Assembly (NCBI GenBank): GCA_963791295.1
Contig: CAWBRY010000003.1
Location: 341,466-405,465 of the forward strand
Reading direction: 5' to 3'
Source of the DNA: CAWBRY01 sp963791295
GTDB taxonomy: Bacteria; Bacteroidota; Bacteroidia; Chitinophagales; Chitinophagaceae
DNA length: 64,000 nucleotides
The notes beneath the pieces are model-generated. The model did no database searches and was not told where the DNA came from. It saw only the letters and a list, made by a program, of their open reading frames with translations. Shown here piece by piece: positions 51,660-59,787 of the stretch; positions within the stretch are counted from its first letter, which is position 1; each line of letters starts with the position of its first letter. The position numbers and the translations under genes are program-made.

Positions 51660-53210
51660 TTATAACTTGCCAAACTCATAAGGCGCGTACTCTATAAAGT
51701 CTGCCACCTTCACGGTCACGGACTTCACTTTTCCATTTTCCACATGAAAAGGAAAAACGGCCTTACTGAATTCAGGGTCAGAAAATTGGGCATAAAAGCG
51801 ATTCCCTCCCAGTGACTCCAATTTCGCATACATGTTGGGGTGATGACTAAATTTCATTCTCAGTTCGCCTGATTCCTGCACGACGCTCATATTCCCATAA
51901 ACCTCGTTGAAATATTTTCCTGTATAGGCCGTAACCGGCAGCTCTGTTTTGAGGTGAAGCAAAACCGAATCTTTGAGTTGTTTATCTTTTTTCTGTGCAT
52001 CGCCTAATTGCCTGTCCCAATAACCATGGTAGACCTGGCTGTAGTTACGATAAATATTACCCAAATATGCATCCATGATCTCCCACTTGAGCGCTTCATA
52101 AAAACTATTCTGATCTGTATTCGTAAAAACAATAATGCCGAGTTTCTCCTCAGGTATTAAAGTGACGCTGGTAACAAAACCGTTGACTCCACCCGTATGC
52201 GAAACAATTTTTCTTCCGCAATATTCTTCAAGAAACCAACCGAGCCCATAGAGTGCGAAGTGGCCCTTGTTATAAAGTACTCCTCCATTCCCAAGGATGG
52301 AGGCCGGAACCCTGGTTGTTGCAATCACCGAAGCCGGTATCACTTCTTTCCCATCGTAGTTCCCATTGTCCAATTGCATCATTACCCAGTGACTCATATC
52401 ATTGATGGAAGAACCGATGCTACCTGCTGGGGCCAGGTTATCAATATTGCAGAATGGAATTTTCAACAGTTTTCCCTCGGACATCGTATGCGGAGAACAT
52501 TTATTTGAGGCTTTTGGAAAATCGACACTCAAGGCCAGGCTATTTTTCATACCCAATGGCGTGAAGATATTCTTCTTGATAAAATCCTCCCATGACACGC
52601 CGGTCACCCGTGAGATAATCTCGCCGGCAGTCAAAAAGGCCGCATTGGTATAACCCCAGGAAGTGCGGAAGGGATATTTTGCTTTGATATGACTCATTTT
52701 TTCTATCACTTCCTTTCGTTGGAGATCGGAGGTCCAGTAAGTAAAATCGCCCTGGAAAGTTTCAAATCCCATGCGGTGGCAAAGCAGATCACGAATAATG
52801 GCCTGCTCTCCCGCAGCCTTATTATCCAGTTTGAATTCGGGCATCCACTTGGTAACGCGATCATCCAATGAAAAATTTCCAGCCTTGCTCACCGGCTGCT
52901 TTTCTGCTTCCAGCATTGCCAACGCAGTAGCAGTAAAGGCCTTCGTGTTGCTTCCAATCATGAAAAGAGTATTCTCATCCACCGGGTCATTCGTTCCCAT
53001 TTCCTTTACACCATAACCCTTCATCACCACCACCTTTCCATTCTTAATCACACAGACGCCGACACCGGGGATCGACCATTCGTGTAATGCCTTTTCAACA
53101 TATTGATCAAGACTATCTTTTATAAAACCGGGAATTGAATCCGTCTGCGCGTGTACGTACGCGTAAGAAAATAGCAGCAGAGCTAATGGGAGTATTGTGT
53201 ATCGTTTCAT
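51660..53210 (-). CDS. Exported serine hydrolase of the beta-lactamase fold with C-terminal DUF3471-like domain
   Basis: A 516-residue enzyme with a signal peptide (ending VHAQ). SxxK is SNTK near 87-90, YTN near 187-189 and SHTGGVNGF near 342. A C-terminal beta domain (about 410-516) resembles DUF3471 lipocalin-like modules. Start at 53210 (ATG), since the reading from 53219 uses TTG. It is distinct from the serine hydrolase at 47000 in length and in the extra domain. Substrate is probably a peptide or D-amino acid ester. Confidence 0.9.
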   Translation of the reverse strand: MKRYTILPLALLLFSYAYVHAQTDSIPGFIKDSLDQYVEKALHEWSIPGVGVCVIKNGKVVVMKGYGVKEMGTNDPVDENTLFMIGSNTKAFTATALAMLEAEKQPVSKAGNFSLDDRVTKWMPEFKLDNKAAGEQAIIRDLLCHRMGFETFQGDFTYWTSDLQRKEVIEKMSHIKAKYPFRTSWGYTNAAFLTAGEIISRVTGVSWEDFIKKNIFTPLGMKNSLALSVDFPKASNKCSPHTMSEGKLLKIPFCNIDNLAPAGSIGSSINDMSHWVMMQLDNGNYDGKEVIPASVIATTRVPASILGNGGVLYNKGHFALYGLGWFLEEYCGRKIVSHTGGVNGFVTSVTLIPEEKLGIIVFTNTDQNSFYEALKWEIMDAYLGNIYRNYSQVYHGYWDRQLGDAQKKDKQLKDSVLLHLKTELPVTAYTGKYFNEVYGNMSVVQESGELRMKFSHHPNMYAKLESLGGNRFYAQFSDPEFSKAVFPFHVENGKVKSVTVKVADFIEYAPYEFGKL

Positions 53211-53248
53211 ATGGCGCAACTTACATCTTACTTCTCACTTCTCACATC

Positions 53249-54007
53249 TCACTCTTCCACTTTCATTGCCGGCAATGGAGGAAGTCTTTTTTTGAAGCGT
53301 GCAGACGCGATCTTTATATATTGCATGAACTCGTAGTCCTCTGCGATCAGCGTGAATGAATAGGCGGGTCTGAACACCCGCATGAAGCTGTCCAATACAT
53401 TGCCCTCGAATTGAGTTAGCCGTCGTACCAATGGCTTATTGAAACGATGATCGATGAATTTTTCCTGTTCTTCTTGCATTAATCGTCGTCGGAAAGAAGC
53501 CAGGTTTCTGTTTCGCTTGAATCGAAAAACATTGATGATCTCGTCCAGGTCGAAGCCCACGCCGGCACCATAGTTGGAGGTCGCTATTTTTAGTCCGGGT
53601 TTCTTGTAATTAAAAACCTTTGCGTAATCAAGCCTGTTCTGAATGGAATCCAATTTATAGTTGCGCTGCCTGATCTTTACTTCTTTCAGGATCGGAACAT
53701 TTACGTGCAGCGAAATATCGAATTCAGAAGGGTTGACAATTTTTAATACCGGAAACTTAACCGTCGGTTTGTTAAGATAGCTGAACCAAATGGAGTCTGA
53801 TTCCACGACTTCAATTTCATATAACCCATCTGCATTGGTAATGGCTCCCCTTCCCGAAGTGCTCAACACACTCACCGCTTCAAGTGGGAAGTTTCGCGAG
53901 CTATCATAAACAATTCCCCGAATCTTATAGGTTTGAGCATGAAGAGGACCGGTAACCGAGCATAGGGTTATCAATAAAGGGAATATAAAAACGGGGATAC
54001 GCAGCAA
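53249..54007 (-). CDS. Exported protein with carboxypeptidase-regulatory-like domain
   Basis: About 252 residues. A hydrophobic signal segment ends GPLHAQ. A carboxypeptidase-regulatory-like (CarboxypepD_reg-like) beta-sandwich follows (KIRGIVYDSSRNFPLEAVSV, then TNADGLYEIEV), and the C-terminal half is helical and basic. It has no ATG in the start region. The frame opens near 54046 with TTG; TTG at 54007 gives a better signal peptide and I prefer it, though either is possible. It lies 39 bp before the serine hydrolase gene. Confidence 0.75.
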   Translation of the reverse strand: MLRIPVFIFPLLITLCSVTGPLHAQTYKIRGIVYDSSRNFPLEAVSVLSTSGRGAITNADGLYEIEVVESDSIWFSYLNKPTVKFPVLKIVNPSEFDISLHVNVPILKEVKIRQRNYKLDSIQNRLDYAKVFNYKKPGLKIATSNYGAGVGFDLDEIINVFRFKRNRNLASFRRRLMQEEQEKFIDHRFNKPLVRRLTQFEGNVLDSFMRVFRPAYSFTLIAEDYEFMQYIKIASARFKKRLPPLPAMKVEE

Positions 54008-54077
54008 GGTGATTGTATTGTCAGCAAGTAACGAAAGAAAATGCAAAACGTATGGTAAAATGAAATCGAGCCAGGCC

Positions 54078-54968
54078 TTAGGTCTTCATCATTTTATCCG
54101 ATAGCTTTTCATTGATCAATTTCTCGATCACTTCGGCATAGTGTCGATGTTCCAGAACATGAATCTTTGCGGCAAGTGAATCAGGATTATCAGCCGGCAA
54201 TACCTCGCATTTCGCCTGGAAAATGATGGGACCATGATCATATAGCTCATCTACATAATGGATACTAATGCCGCTTTCATTGTCTTTGTTGGCGATGACG
54301 GCTTCGTGAACATAACGACCATACATGCCAGCTCCGCCATACCTGGGAAGAAGAGCTGGATGAATATTGATGATCTTGCCGGGGAATCTGCTGATCAAAA
54401 CCGATGGAAGTTTCCATAAAAATCCGGCAAGAACGATCCATTCAATTTTTTTCTCGCGGAGTTCATCCAGGTATCCGTCGCTATTGAAAAACCGGTCTCT
54501 CTGGATGATGAGACAGGGAATATGTTCTTTCTCTGCTATGCTTAGTACTCCTGCCCTGGGATTGTTTGATACGATCAGGGAGATGCGAATTGAAGAATGA
54601 TTTCTAAATCGATCAATTATCTTTTGCGCATTCGAACCTGCTCCCGATGCAAAGATGGCGATATGGACACCGGTGCCATTCCTGCTGCGCCTGACCAGGC
54701 CGATCCGTCGCCCCATCTTCCGGAGGTAATTGATAAAAAATGGAAACTGGCCCATCGGTACGCTGACCAATATCACTGCCAATGGCCAGATCAATGTCAA
54801 TACGAGGATGAAGATCAATACCCACAGCCAACCTTGTTCGATTTGAAACAGGTTCATGAGTTTGCGGGACACGTATCCGGTCAAGCTTCCCCCAATAGCA
54901 AACGTGCAGAGGATGAGGATCAACTGCAAAACATTCACCTTCCATTTTTTTCTTAATCGTTCGAACAT
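54078..54968 (-). CDS. purN: DUF6787-PurN fusion: membrane domain plus phosphoribosylglycinamide formyltransferase
   Basis: A 296-residue fusion. Residues 1-95 form a small membrane domain with two helices (LILILCTFAIGGSLTGYV and LWVLIFILVLTLIWPLAVIL) ending in INYLRKMGRRIG; I recall this as DUF6787. Residues 103-296 form GART: IAIFASGAGSNAQKII, then the catalytic Asn-His-Asp set in INIHPALLPRYGGAG and HYVDELYDHGPIIF. It transfers a formyl group in purine synthesis. There is no Met or good internal start between the domains, so one polypeptide is expected. A near-consensus -7 box CACTTTTG at 54993-55000 fits start at 54968. Confidence 0.88.
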   Translation of the reverse strand: MFERLRKKWKVNVLQLILILCTFAIGGSLTGYVSRKLMNLFQIEQGWLWVLIFILVLTLIWPLAVILVSVPMGQFPFFINYLRKMGRRIGLVRRSRNGTGVHIAIFASGAGSNAQKIIDRFRNHSSIRISLIVSNNPRAGVLSIAEKEHIPCLIIQRDRFFNSDGYLDELREKKIEWIVLAGFLWKLPSVLISRFPGKIINIHPALLPRYGGAGMYGRYVHEAVIANKDNESGISIHYVDELYDHGPIIFQAKCEVLPADNPDSLAAKIHVLEHRHYAEVIEKLINEKLSDKMMKT

Positions 54969-55022
54969 TAAAGGCAGGTGCCATTTGGCGAGCAAAAGTG
55001 CGGAAAAATCATTCAATAGTCG

Positions 55023-55040
55023 TTGCAATTTTAATTGCAA
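55023..55040. promoter_or_regulatory. 18-bp palindrome upstream of purN fusion
   Basis: TTGCAATT and AATTGCAA are perfect inverted arms separated by TT. It sits just upstream of the minus-strand near-consensus -7 box at 54993-55000, over the -33 region, and about 140 bp from the act operon promoter. It could bind a regulator of either divergent unit. Confidence 0.35.
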
Positions 55041-55182
55041 TTTGTGAATGAAAATGACTTGACTGATTTATGACAAAGACAAATGAAGAGGTTCACCATA
55101 GTCACATAAATTGTCTGAAATGCAAGCTGGTACAGGGTTAAAAATTTATTTGGCACGTTGTCATTTTGTTAAATTCCTTACT

Positions 55183-55190
55183 TACTTTTG
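55183..55190 (+). promoter_or_regulatory. -7 promoter element of the act operon
   Basis: TACTTTTG, an exact TAnnTTTG match 48 bp before the actA ATG. A TTG at 55158-55160 is a possible weak -33 element. It rules out the earlier reading that begins at 55166. Confidence 0.55.
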
Positions 55191-55237
55191 CGACAGACGA
55201 ATGGAAATTATCCACATTTTTCAGATCAAATGAATCT

Positions 55238-56512
55238 ATGATTCCTGGTAAACCATCTGTTATAAAACCAAGACTTTTCCTTCTTCTATTACTTACTTTT
55301 TTCTCTTTTAAGATTCACGCTCAGGACGGACAGGCTTTGTTTATGTCACGGTGCGCCAGTTGCCACAATATTTTCCAGGCAATGACCGGTCCGCCGCTGA
55401 AAGATTTGGAAAGCCGGCACAAATGGAGTGACCATGGAGAACTATTGAAATGGACACACAACCCTGCCGCGTACATGGCAAATGATCCTTATACTCAAGG
55501 ACTTAAAGTGCAGTATGGGTCCATGATGACTGCCATGCCCGATCTTACGATCAAGGATATTGATGCCATCGTTGCCTACATAAATAAAGAGGTCGATGTA
55601 AAAAACGCTGCTCCGCAACCTGCTGCTGGAGGTTCTGAAGAAGCTGGGGGTTCTTCCAGCCAAAATGCCGTCATTTTTGGAGTTATCTCCCTGATATTGA
55701 CCATCATCGCATTGATCCTGATGCATGTCAATAGTAATCTGAAAAAATTATCAGACGATGCCGAAGGTATACATCGACCGGAGCCAGTACCGTTTTATCG
55801 AAATAAAGTCTACATAGCTATCATTGCATTGATATTCTTCGCTATAGCCGGCTTCTTCTTCACCAAAGCGGGAATTGGATTTGGTCGCCAAAAAAATTAT
55901 CAACCTGTTCAGCCGATTTATTATTCCCATAAAGTACATGCCGGCATCAATCAGATCAACTGTTTGTATTGCCATGGGTCTGCCTGGGAAAGCAAACATG
56001 CAGCTGTTCCTTCAGTAAATATTTGCATGAATTGTCACCGTGGAATTACAGAATATACAAAGGGACCAAAACTTTACGATGGAAATGGGGAAGAAGTGAA
56101 TGGTTCTGCGGAGCTGGCAAAGTTGTTTAAGTACGCAGGGTTTGATCCCAAGAAGCCAAATAGTTGGGATCCCAGCAAAGCAAAGCCTGTGGAATGGATC
56201 AAAATACATAACCTTCCTGATCACGTTTATTTTAATCATTCCCAACACGTGAGGGCCGGCAAAGTGCAATGTCAAAGTTGCCATGGAGAAATTACGGCAA
56301 TGGACGAGGTAAAGCAGGTATCAGAACTAAGTATGGGATGGTGTGTAAACTGTCATCGTCAGACCAAGGTTGATTTTAACTATGATAGTACTAAAGGCAA
56401 CAAGTTCTATAGTATTTATGAAAAATTCCATAACGATATCAAGGCAGGTAGAATGGATAGCGTTACAGTGAAGGATATTGGGGGATTGGAGTGCCAGAAA
56501 TGTCATTATTAG
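55238..56512 (+). CDS. actA: Alternative complex III subunit ActA, multihaem cytochrome c
   Basis: A 424-residue membrane-anchored cytochrome. After a signal peptide (ending HAQ) an N-terminal c-type domain carries CASCH near 39, with TGPPL and a Met-rich ligand region. Two transmembrane helices (about 142-163 and 192-215) follow. The C-terminal domain carries CLYCH, CMNCH, CQSCH, CVNCH and CQKCH. That makes six haem sites, where the classical ActA is described as pentahaem. It receives electrons from ActB and passes them to the oxidase. It is the first gene of the operon. Confidence 0.93.
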   Translation: MIPGKPSVIKPRLFLLLLLTFFSFKIHAQDGQALFMSRCASCHNIFQAMTGPPLKDLESRHKWSDHGELLKWTHNPAAYMANDPYTQGLKVQYGSMMTAMPDLTIKDIDAIVAYINKEVDVKNAAPQPAAGGSEEAGGSSSQNAVIFGVISLILTIIALILMHVNSNLKKLSDDAEGIHRPEPVPFYRNKVYIAIIALIFFAIAGFFFTKAGIGFGRQKNYQPVQPIYYSHKVHAGINQINCLYCHGSAWESKHAAVPSVNICMNCHRGITEYTKGPKLYDGNGEEVNGSAELAKLFKYAGFDPKKPNSWDPSKAKPVEWIKIHNLPDHVYFNHSQHVRAGKVQCQSCHGEITAMDEVKQVSELSMGWCVNCHRQTKVDFNYDSTKGNKFYSIYEKFHNDIKAGRMDSVTVKDIGGLECQKCHY

Positions 56513-56560
56513 ACTGGATAGATAACAACTGAATAACAACCATTTTCAACTAATTGGGGT

Positions 56561-58240
56561 ATGGCAAAAAAGTACTGGCAAAGTTTTGGAGAAGTGAATG
56601 ACCCTGAAAATTTTCAAAAGCAAACGGAAGACGAATTTCGTGAACAATTGCCTTTTGAAGATCTGAGTGATAAAGGGCTGCATGATTCCAAAACTCCCCG
56701 CCGCGATTTTCTAAAATACCTGGGCTTTAGCACTGCTGCAGCTACCCTGGCTGCAAGCTGTAAGATTCCCATTAGAAAAGCAATTCCCTACGCTAATAAG
56801 CCGGAAAATCTGATTCCCGGCGTTCCCAAATATTATGCAACTACCTATGTTGAAGAAGGTGATGTAATTCCCATTTTAGCGAAAGTAAGAGACGGCCGAC
56901 CGATAAAGATCGAAGGGAACGAACTCTGTTCTTTTACTGGTGGAGGAACTTCAGCTCGTTCCCAGGCTTCTGTACTGGACCTCTATGATAAATATCGCTT
57001 GCGCTTTCCTCAACAGAAAACAAAAGCCGGAAAATTTGAAGAACTGCCCACGCTCGAGCAAACTGATAAGATGATTATGGATGCCTTGCGTGGATTGGGC
57101 AGTGCTGCCGTGGTGTTACTTACCGGAACGGTTGTTTCTCCGACTACTAAAGAGATCATTTCCAAATTTCCGAATCTCAGGCATGTACAATACGACGCAA
57201 TATCATATAGCGGAATGCTTTTGGCCAACGAAGCAACTGGATTTGGCAGGAAACTTCCTAACTATCAGTTTGGTGCAGCAAAGGTGATCGTCAGCCTTGG
57301 CGCCGACTTCCTTGCTACCTGGTTAAGTCCGGTTGAATTTGCACGGGACTATGCGAAGGGTAGGAAGATTGATGAGAAAGCTCCGCAAATGAGCAAGCAC
57401 TATCAATTCGAAGGACATTTGAGCACGACGGGAGCTAATGCCGATGAACGGTTTACTCATCGTCCATCGGATACCGGTAGAGTTGCGCTCGCCTTGTTGG
57501 CAGCTTTGGGTGGAAATGTGGCCGCTCCTGCTATCGAAGACGCCAAATTAAAAAGAGGAATTGAGAAGGTCGCCGCTGATCTGAAAGCCAACGCCGGTGC
57601 AGGTCTGGTGGTATCCGGCAGCAATGATGTCAATGTTCAAACGATTGTGAATGCCATTAATAATGCGATCGGGGCTTATGGAAAAACCATTGACTGGAGC
57701 ACACCGGTGAACTTCCGGCAGGGAATAGATAAAGACATACATGACCTGGTGGATCAAATGGACAGCGGACAGGTGGGCGCATTGTTTATTCATGGTACCA
57801 ACCCTGCATATACTTATCACGACCCCGAGAAATTCAAATCTGCATTGAAAAAAGTAAGGCTTAGCGTTTCATTTAATGGAAAGATGGATGAAACCACTGA
57901 GCTCGTTAACTATATCATTCCTGGTCACCATTATCTTGAAAGTTGGGGCGATGCCGAAGCGAAAATCGGCCATACCAGTTTTATCCAACCAACTATTTTT
58001 CCCCTGTTTAAGACGCGGCCTTTCCAGACCTCTTTATTAAGATGGAGCGGGAATAACACCGATTACGAAGATTACTTCAGGAATTATTGGATAACTAAAC
58101 TTGGTTCGACTGAAGCATTTGACAATGCATTGAAGAATGGAGTGATTGAAGGGACAAAAGCCGCGACTTTAAATCCACCACTCAGTGCCTTAGTTGATAC
58201 ATCAGCCGTACAAGTCAACATATTCACCGGGTGCTTATAG
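56561..58240 (+). CDS. actB: ActB, N-terminal portion (interrupted by frameshift)
   Basis: The first 559 codons of ActB, the large iron-sulfur subunit. A Tat-type signal with RRDFLKYLGFSTAA at 47-60 is followed by a cysteine (AASC). Next comes a molybdopterin-oxidoreductase-like domain, expected to lack the cofactor as in other ActB proteins. The frame ends in TAG at 58238 within a region still belonging to that domain. The sequence then continues in the +1 frame with the rest of the domain and the Fe-S part, so ActB is split by a single-nucleotide change, a programmed shift, or a sequencing error. Confidence 0.88.
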   Translation: MAKKYWQSFGEVNDPENFQKQTEDEFREQLPFEDLSDKGLHDSKTPRRDFLKYLGFSTAAATLAASCKIPIRKAIPYANKPENLIPGVPKYYATTYVEEGDVIPILAKVRDGRPIKIEGNELCSFTGGGTSARSQASVLDLYDKYRLRFPQQKTKAGKFEELPTLEQTDKMIMDALRGLGSAAVVLLTGTVVSPTTKEIISKFPNLRHVQYDAISYSGMLLANEATGFGRKLPNYQFGAAKVIVSLGADFLATWLSPVEFARDYAKGRKIDEKAPQMSKHYQFEGHLSTTGANADERFTHRPSDTGRVALALLAALGGNVAAPAIEDAKLKRGIEKVAADLKANAGAGLVVSGSNDVNVQTIVNAINNAIGAYGKTIDWSTPVNFRQGIDKDIHDLVDQMDSGQVGALFIHGTNPAYTYHDPEKFKSALKKVRLSVSFNGKMDETTELVNYIIPGHHYLESWGDAEAKIGHTSFIQPTIFPLFKTRPFQTSLLRWSGNNTDYEDYFRNYWITKLGSTEAFDNALKNGVIEGTKAATLNPPLSALVDTSAVQVNIFTGCL

Positions 58241-59759
58241 TGATAGCGCTGTTGGAAATGCTGCATCACAGGTGGCTGCAGGAAAGAAGGGTGGGGCGAA
58301 CGAATTAGTATTATATCAAAAGGTTTCCATCGGCTCGGGATGGCAATCAGGTAATCCATGGTTACAGGAATTGCCGGACCCGATCTCCAAAGCAACATGG
58401 GATAACTATGCGATTATATCCATGGCTAAAGCGAAGGAGTTGGGTATCAAATTGGATTCGGATTACGAGTACTATCCCGAAAAGCCGGTTCTCAAAATAA
58501 CAGTCGGAAAAACAGAGATGGAACTGCCAGCCATCGTTATTCCGGGAATGAATGCCAACACGATTGCTGTTGCCGTTGGATATGGAAGGAGTGAGGGCAT
58601 GGGAAAAACAGTGAAGGGCGTCGGACAGAATGTTTATCCTTTGACTACGTTCAATGGAACGACAGTCGAATTGCATTCGCTGGACGTAGGATTGACAGAC
58701 CAGAAGAAAAAACAAAAACTGGCACAAACGCAACTGCATAACTCTTATGAAGGCCGTGTGGAAGTAGTTAGAGAGACAACGTTGGCCACATTTAAGAAAG
58801 ATCCCAACCTGATCCCGGATTGGCGTCAGGAGATGGTTGACGATTATGCTAAATCCACCGGCGATTTTAGAAGAGAAGGAACACTTTACCCGCAACACGT
58901 GCAGCCCGGTATCAAATGGGGAATGTCAATCGACATGAACAGCTGTGTAGCGTGCGGCGCCTGCGTGATCGCCTGCCATGCTGAAAACAATGTACCTGTC
59001 GTAGGAAAAAGAGAGGTGATACGGGCACACGAAATGAACTGGCTTCGTATCGACCGCTATTTTGTAAGCAATGAAAAGGATCCGGATGAGCTGAAAGGAG
59101 TTGTTTTTCAACCGATGCTCTGCCAGCATTGCGATAACGCGCCTTGTGAAAATGTTTGTCCGGTGGCAGCAACGAACCATAGCAGCGAGGGTATCAATCA
59201 AATGGCTTACAACCGTTGCATCGGTACCAGGTATTGCGCGCAAAACTGTCCATTTAAAGTACGTCGCTTCAATTGGGCTGATTACACCGGCGCCGATAGT
59301 TTCCCTAACAACCAGGATCAACAATTAATTGGAAAGCTGGATGAGGCGGTGTTTCAAATGAATGATGACCTGACCAGAATGGTGTTAAATCCGGATGTAA
59401 CGGTGAGGAGTAGGGGCGTAATGGAAAAATGTACATTCTGTATTCAGCGCTTGCAACTAGCAAAATTGGATGCCAAAAAAGAAAATCGTATTCTAAAAGA
59501 CGGAGATGCAAAGACGGCCTGCCAAATGGCTTGTCCGACTACGGCCATTGTATTTGGAAATGCACATGATAAGGAGAGCATGGTTACTAAGGTGCGGAAT
59601 GATAATCCACAACGAAGTTTTTACGTTCTGGAACAACTTCACGTCTTGCCGAATGTGACTTATTTGTCAAAAATCAGGAATACGGATGAAATTATAGAAA
59701 AGGAAGAGCATCACGGTGACCATGAAGAAAAGAAGATGGAATCGAATAAAGTTGAATGA
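58194..59759 (+). CDS. actB: ActB, C-terminal portion with iron-sulfur clusters (after frameshift)
   Basis: About 521 codons in the frame +1 relative to the N-terminal part. The early part (QELPDPISKATWDNYAI) completes the molybdopterin-like domain. The ferredoxin-like domain has four cysteine groups: CVACGACVIACHAENN, CQHCDNAPCENVCPV, CIGTRYCAQNCPFKVRR, and the pair CTFC / CQMACPTTA. This fits three [4Fe-4S] and one [3Fe-4S] cluster. There is no ATG near its 5' end (only TTG at 58194), so it is not expected to be translated alone. Confidence 0.88.
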   Translation: MIHQPYKSTYSPGAYSDSAVGNAASQVAAGKKGGANELVLYQKVSIGSGWQSGNPWLQELPDPISKATWDNYAIISMAKAKELGIKLDSDYEYYPEKPVLKITVGKTEMELPAIVIPGMNANTIAVAVGYGRSEGMGKTVKGVGQNVYPLTTFNGTTVELHSLDVGLTDQKKKQKLAQTQLHNSYEGRVEVVRETTLATFKKDPNLIPDWRQEMVDDYAKSTGDFRREGTLYPQHVQPGIKWGMSIDMNSCVACGACVIACHAENNVPVVGKREVIRAHEMNWLRIDRYFVSNEKDPDELKGVVFQPMLCQHCDNAPCENVCPVAATNHSSEGINQMAYNRCIGTRYCAQNCPFKVRRFNWADYTGADSFPNNQDQQLIGKLDEAVFQMNDDLTRMVLNPDVTVRSRGVMEKCTFCIQRLQLAKLDAKKENRILKDGDAKTACQMACPTTAIVFGNAHDKESMVTKVRNDNPQRSFYVLEQLHVLPNVTYLSKIRNTDEIIEKEEHHGDHEEKKMESNKVE

Positions 59760-59787
59760 TAATATATTCTCGAGAAGCATTTAAGCT

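Noticed and set aside
53222..53258. CT-rich imperfect repeats before the serine hydrolase gene
   Set aside because: Short low-complexity sequence of a kind frequent between genes; no clear unit or function.
55166..55237. Earlier start of actA
   Set aside because: The reading begins upstream of the -7 box; the signal peptide begins naturally after ATG 55238.
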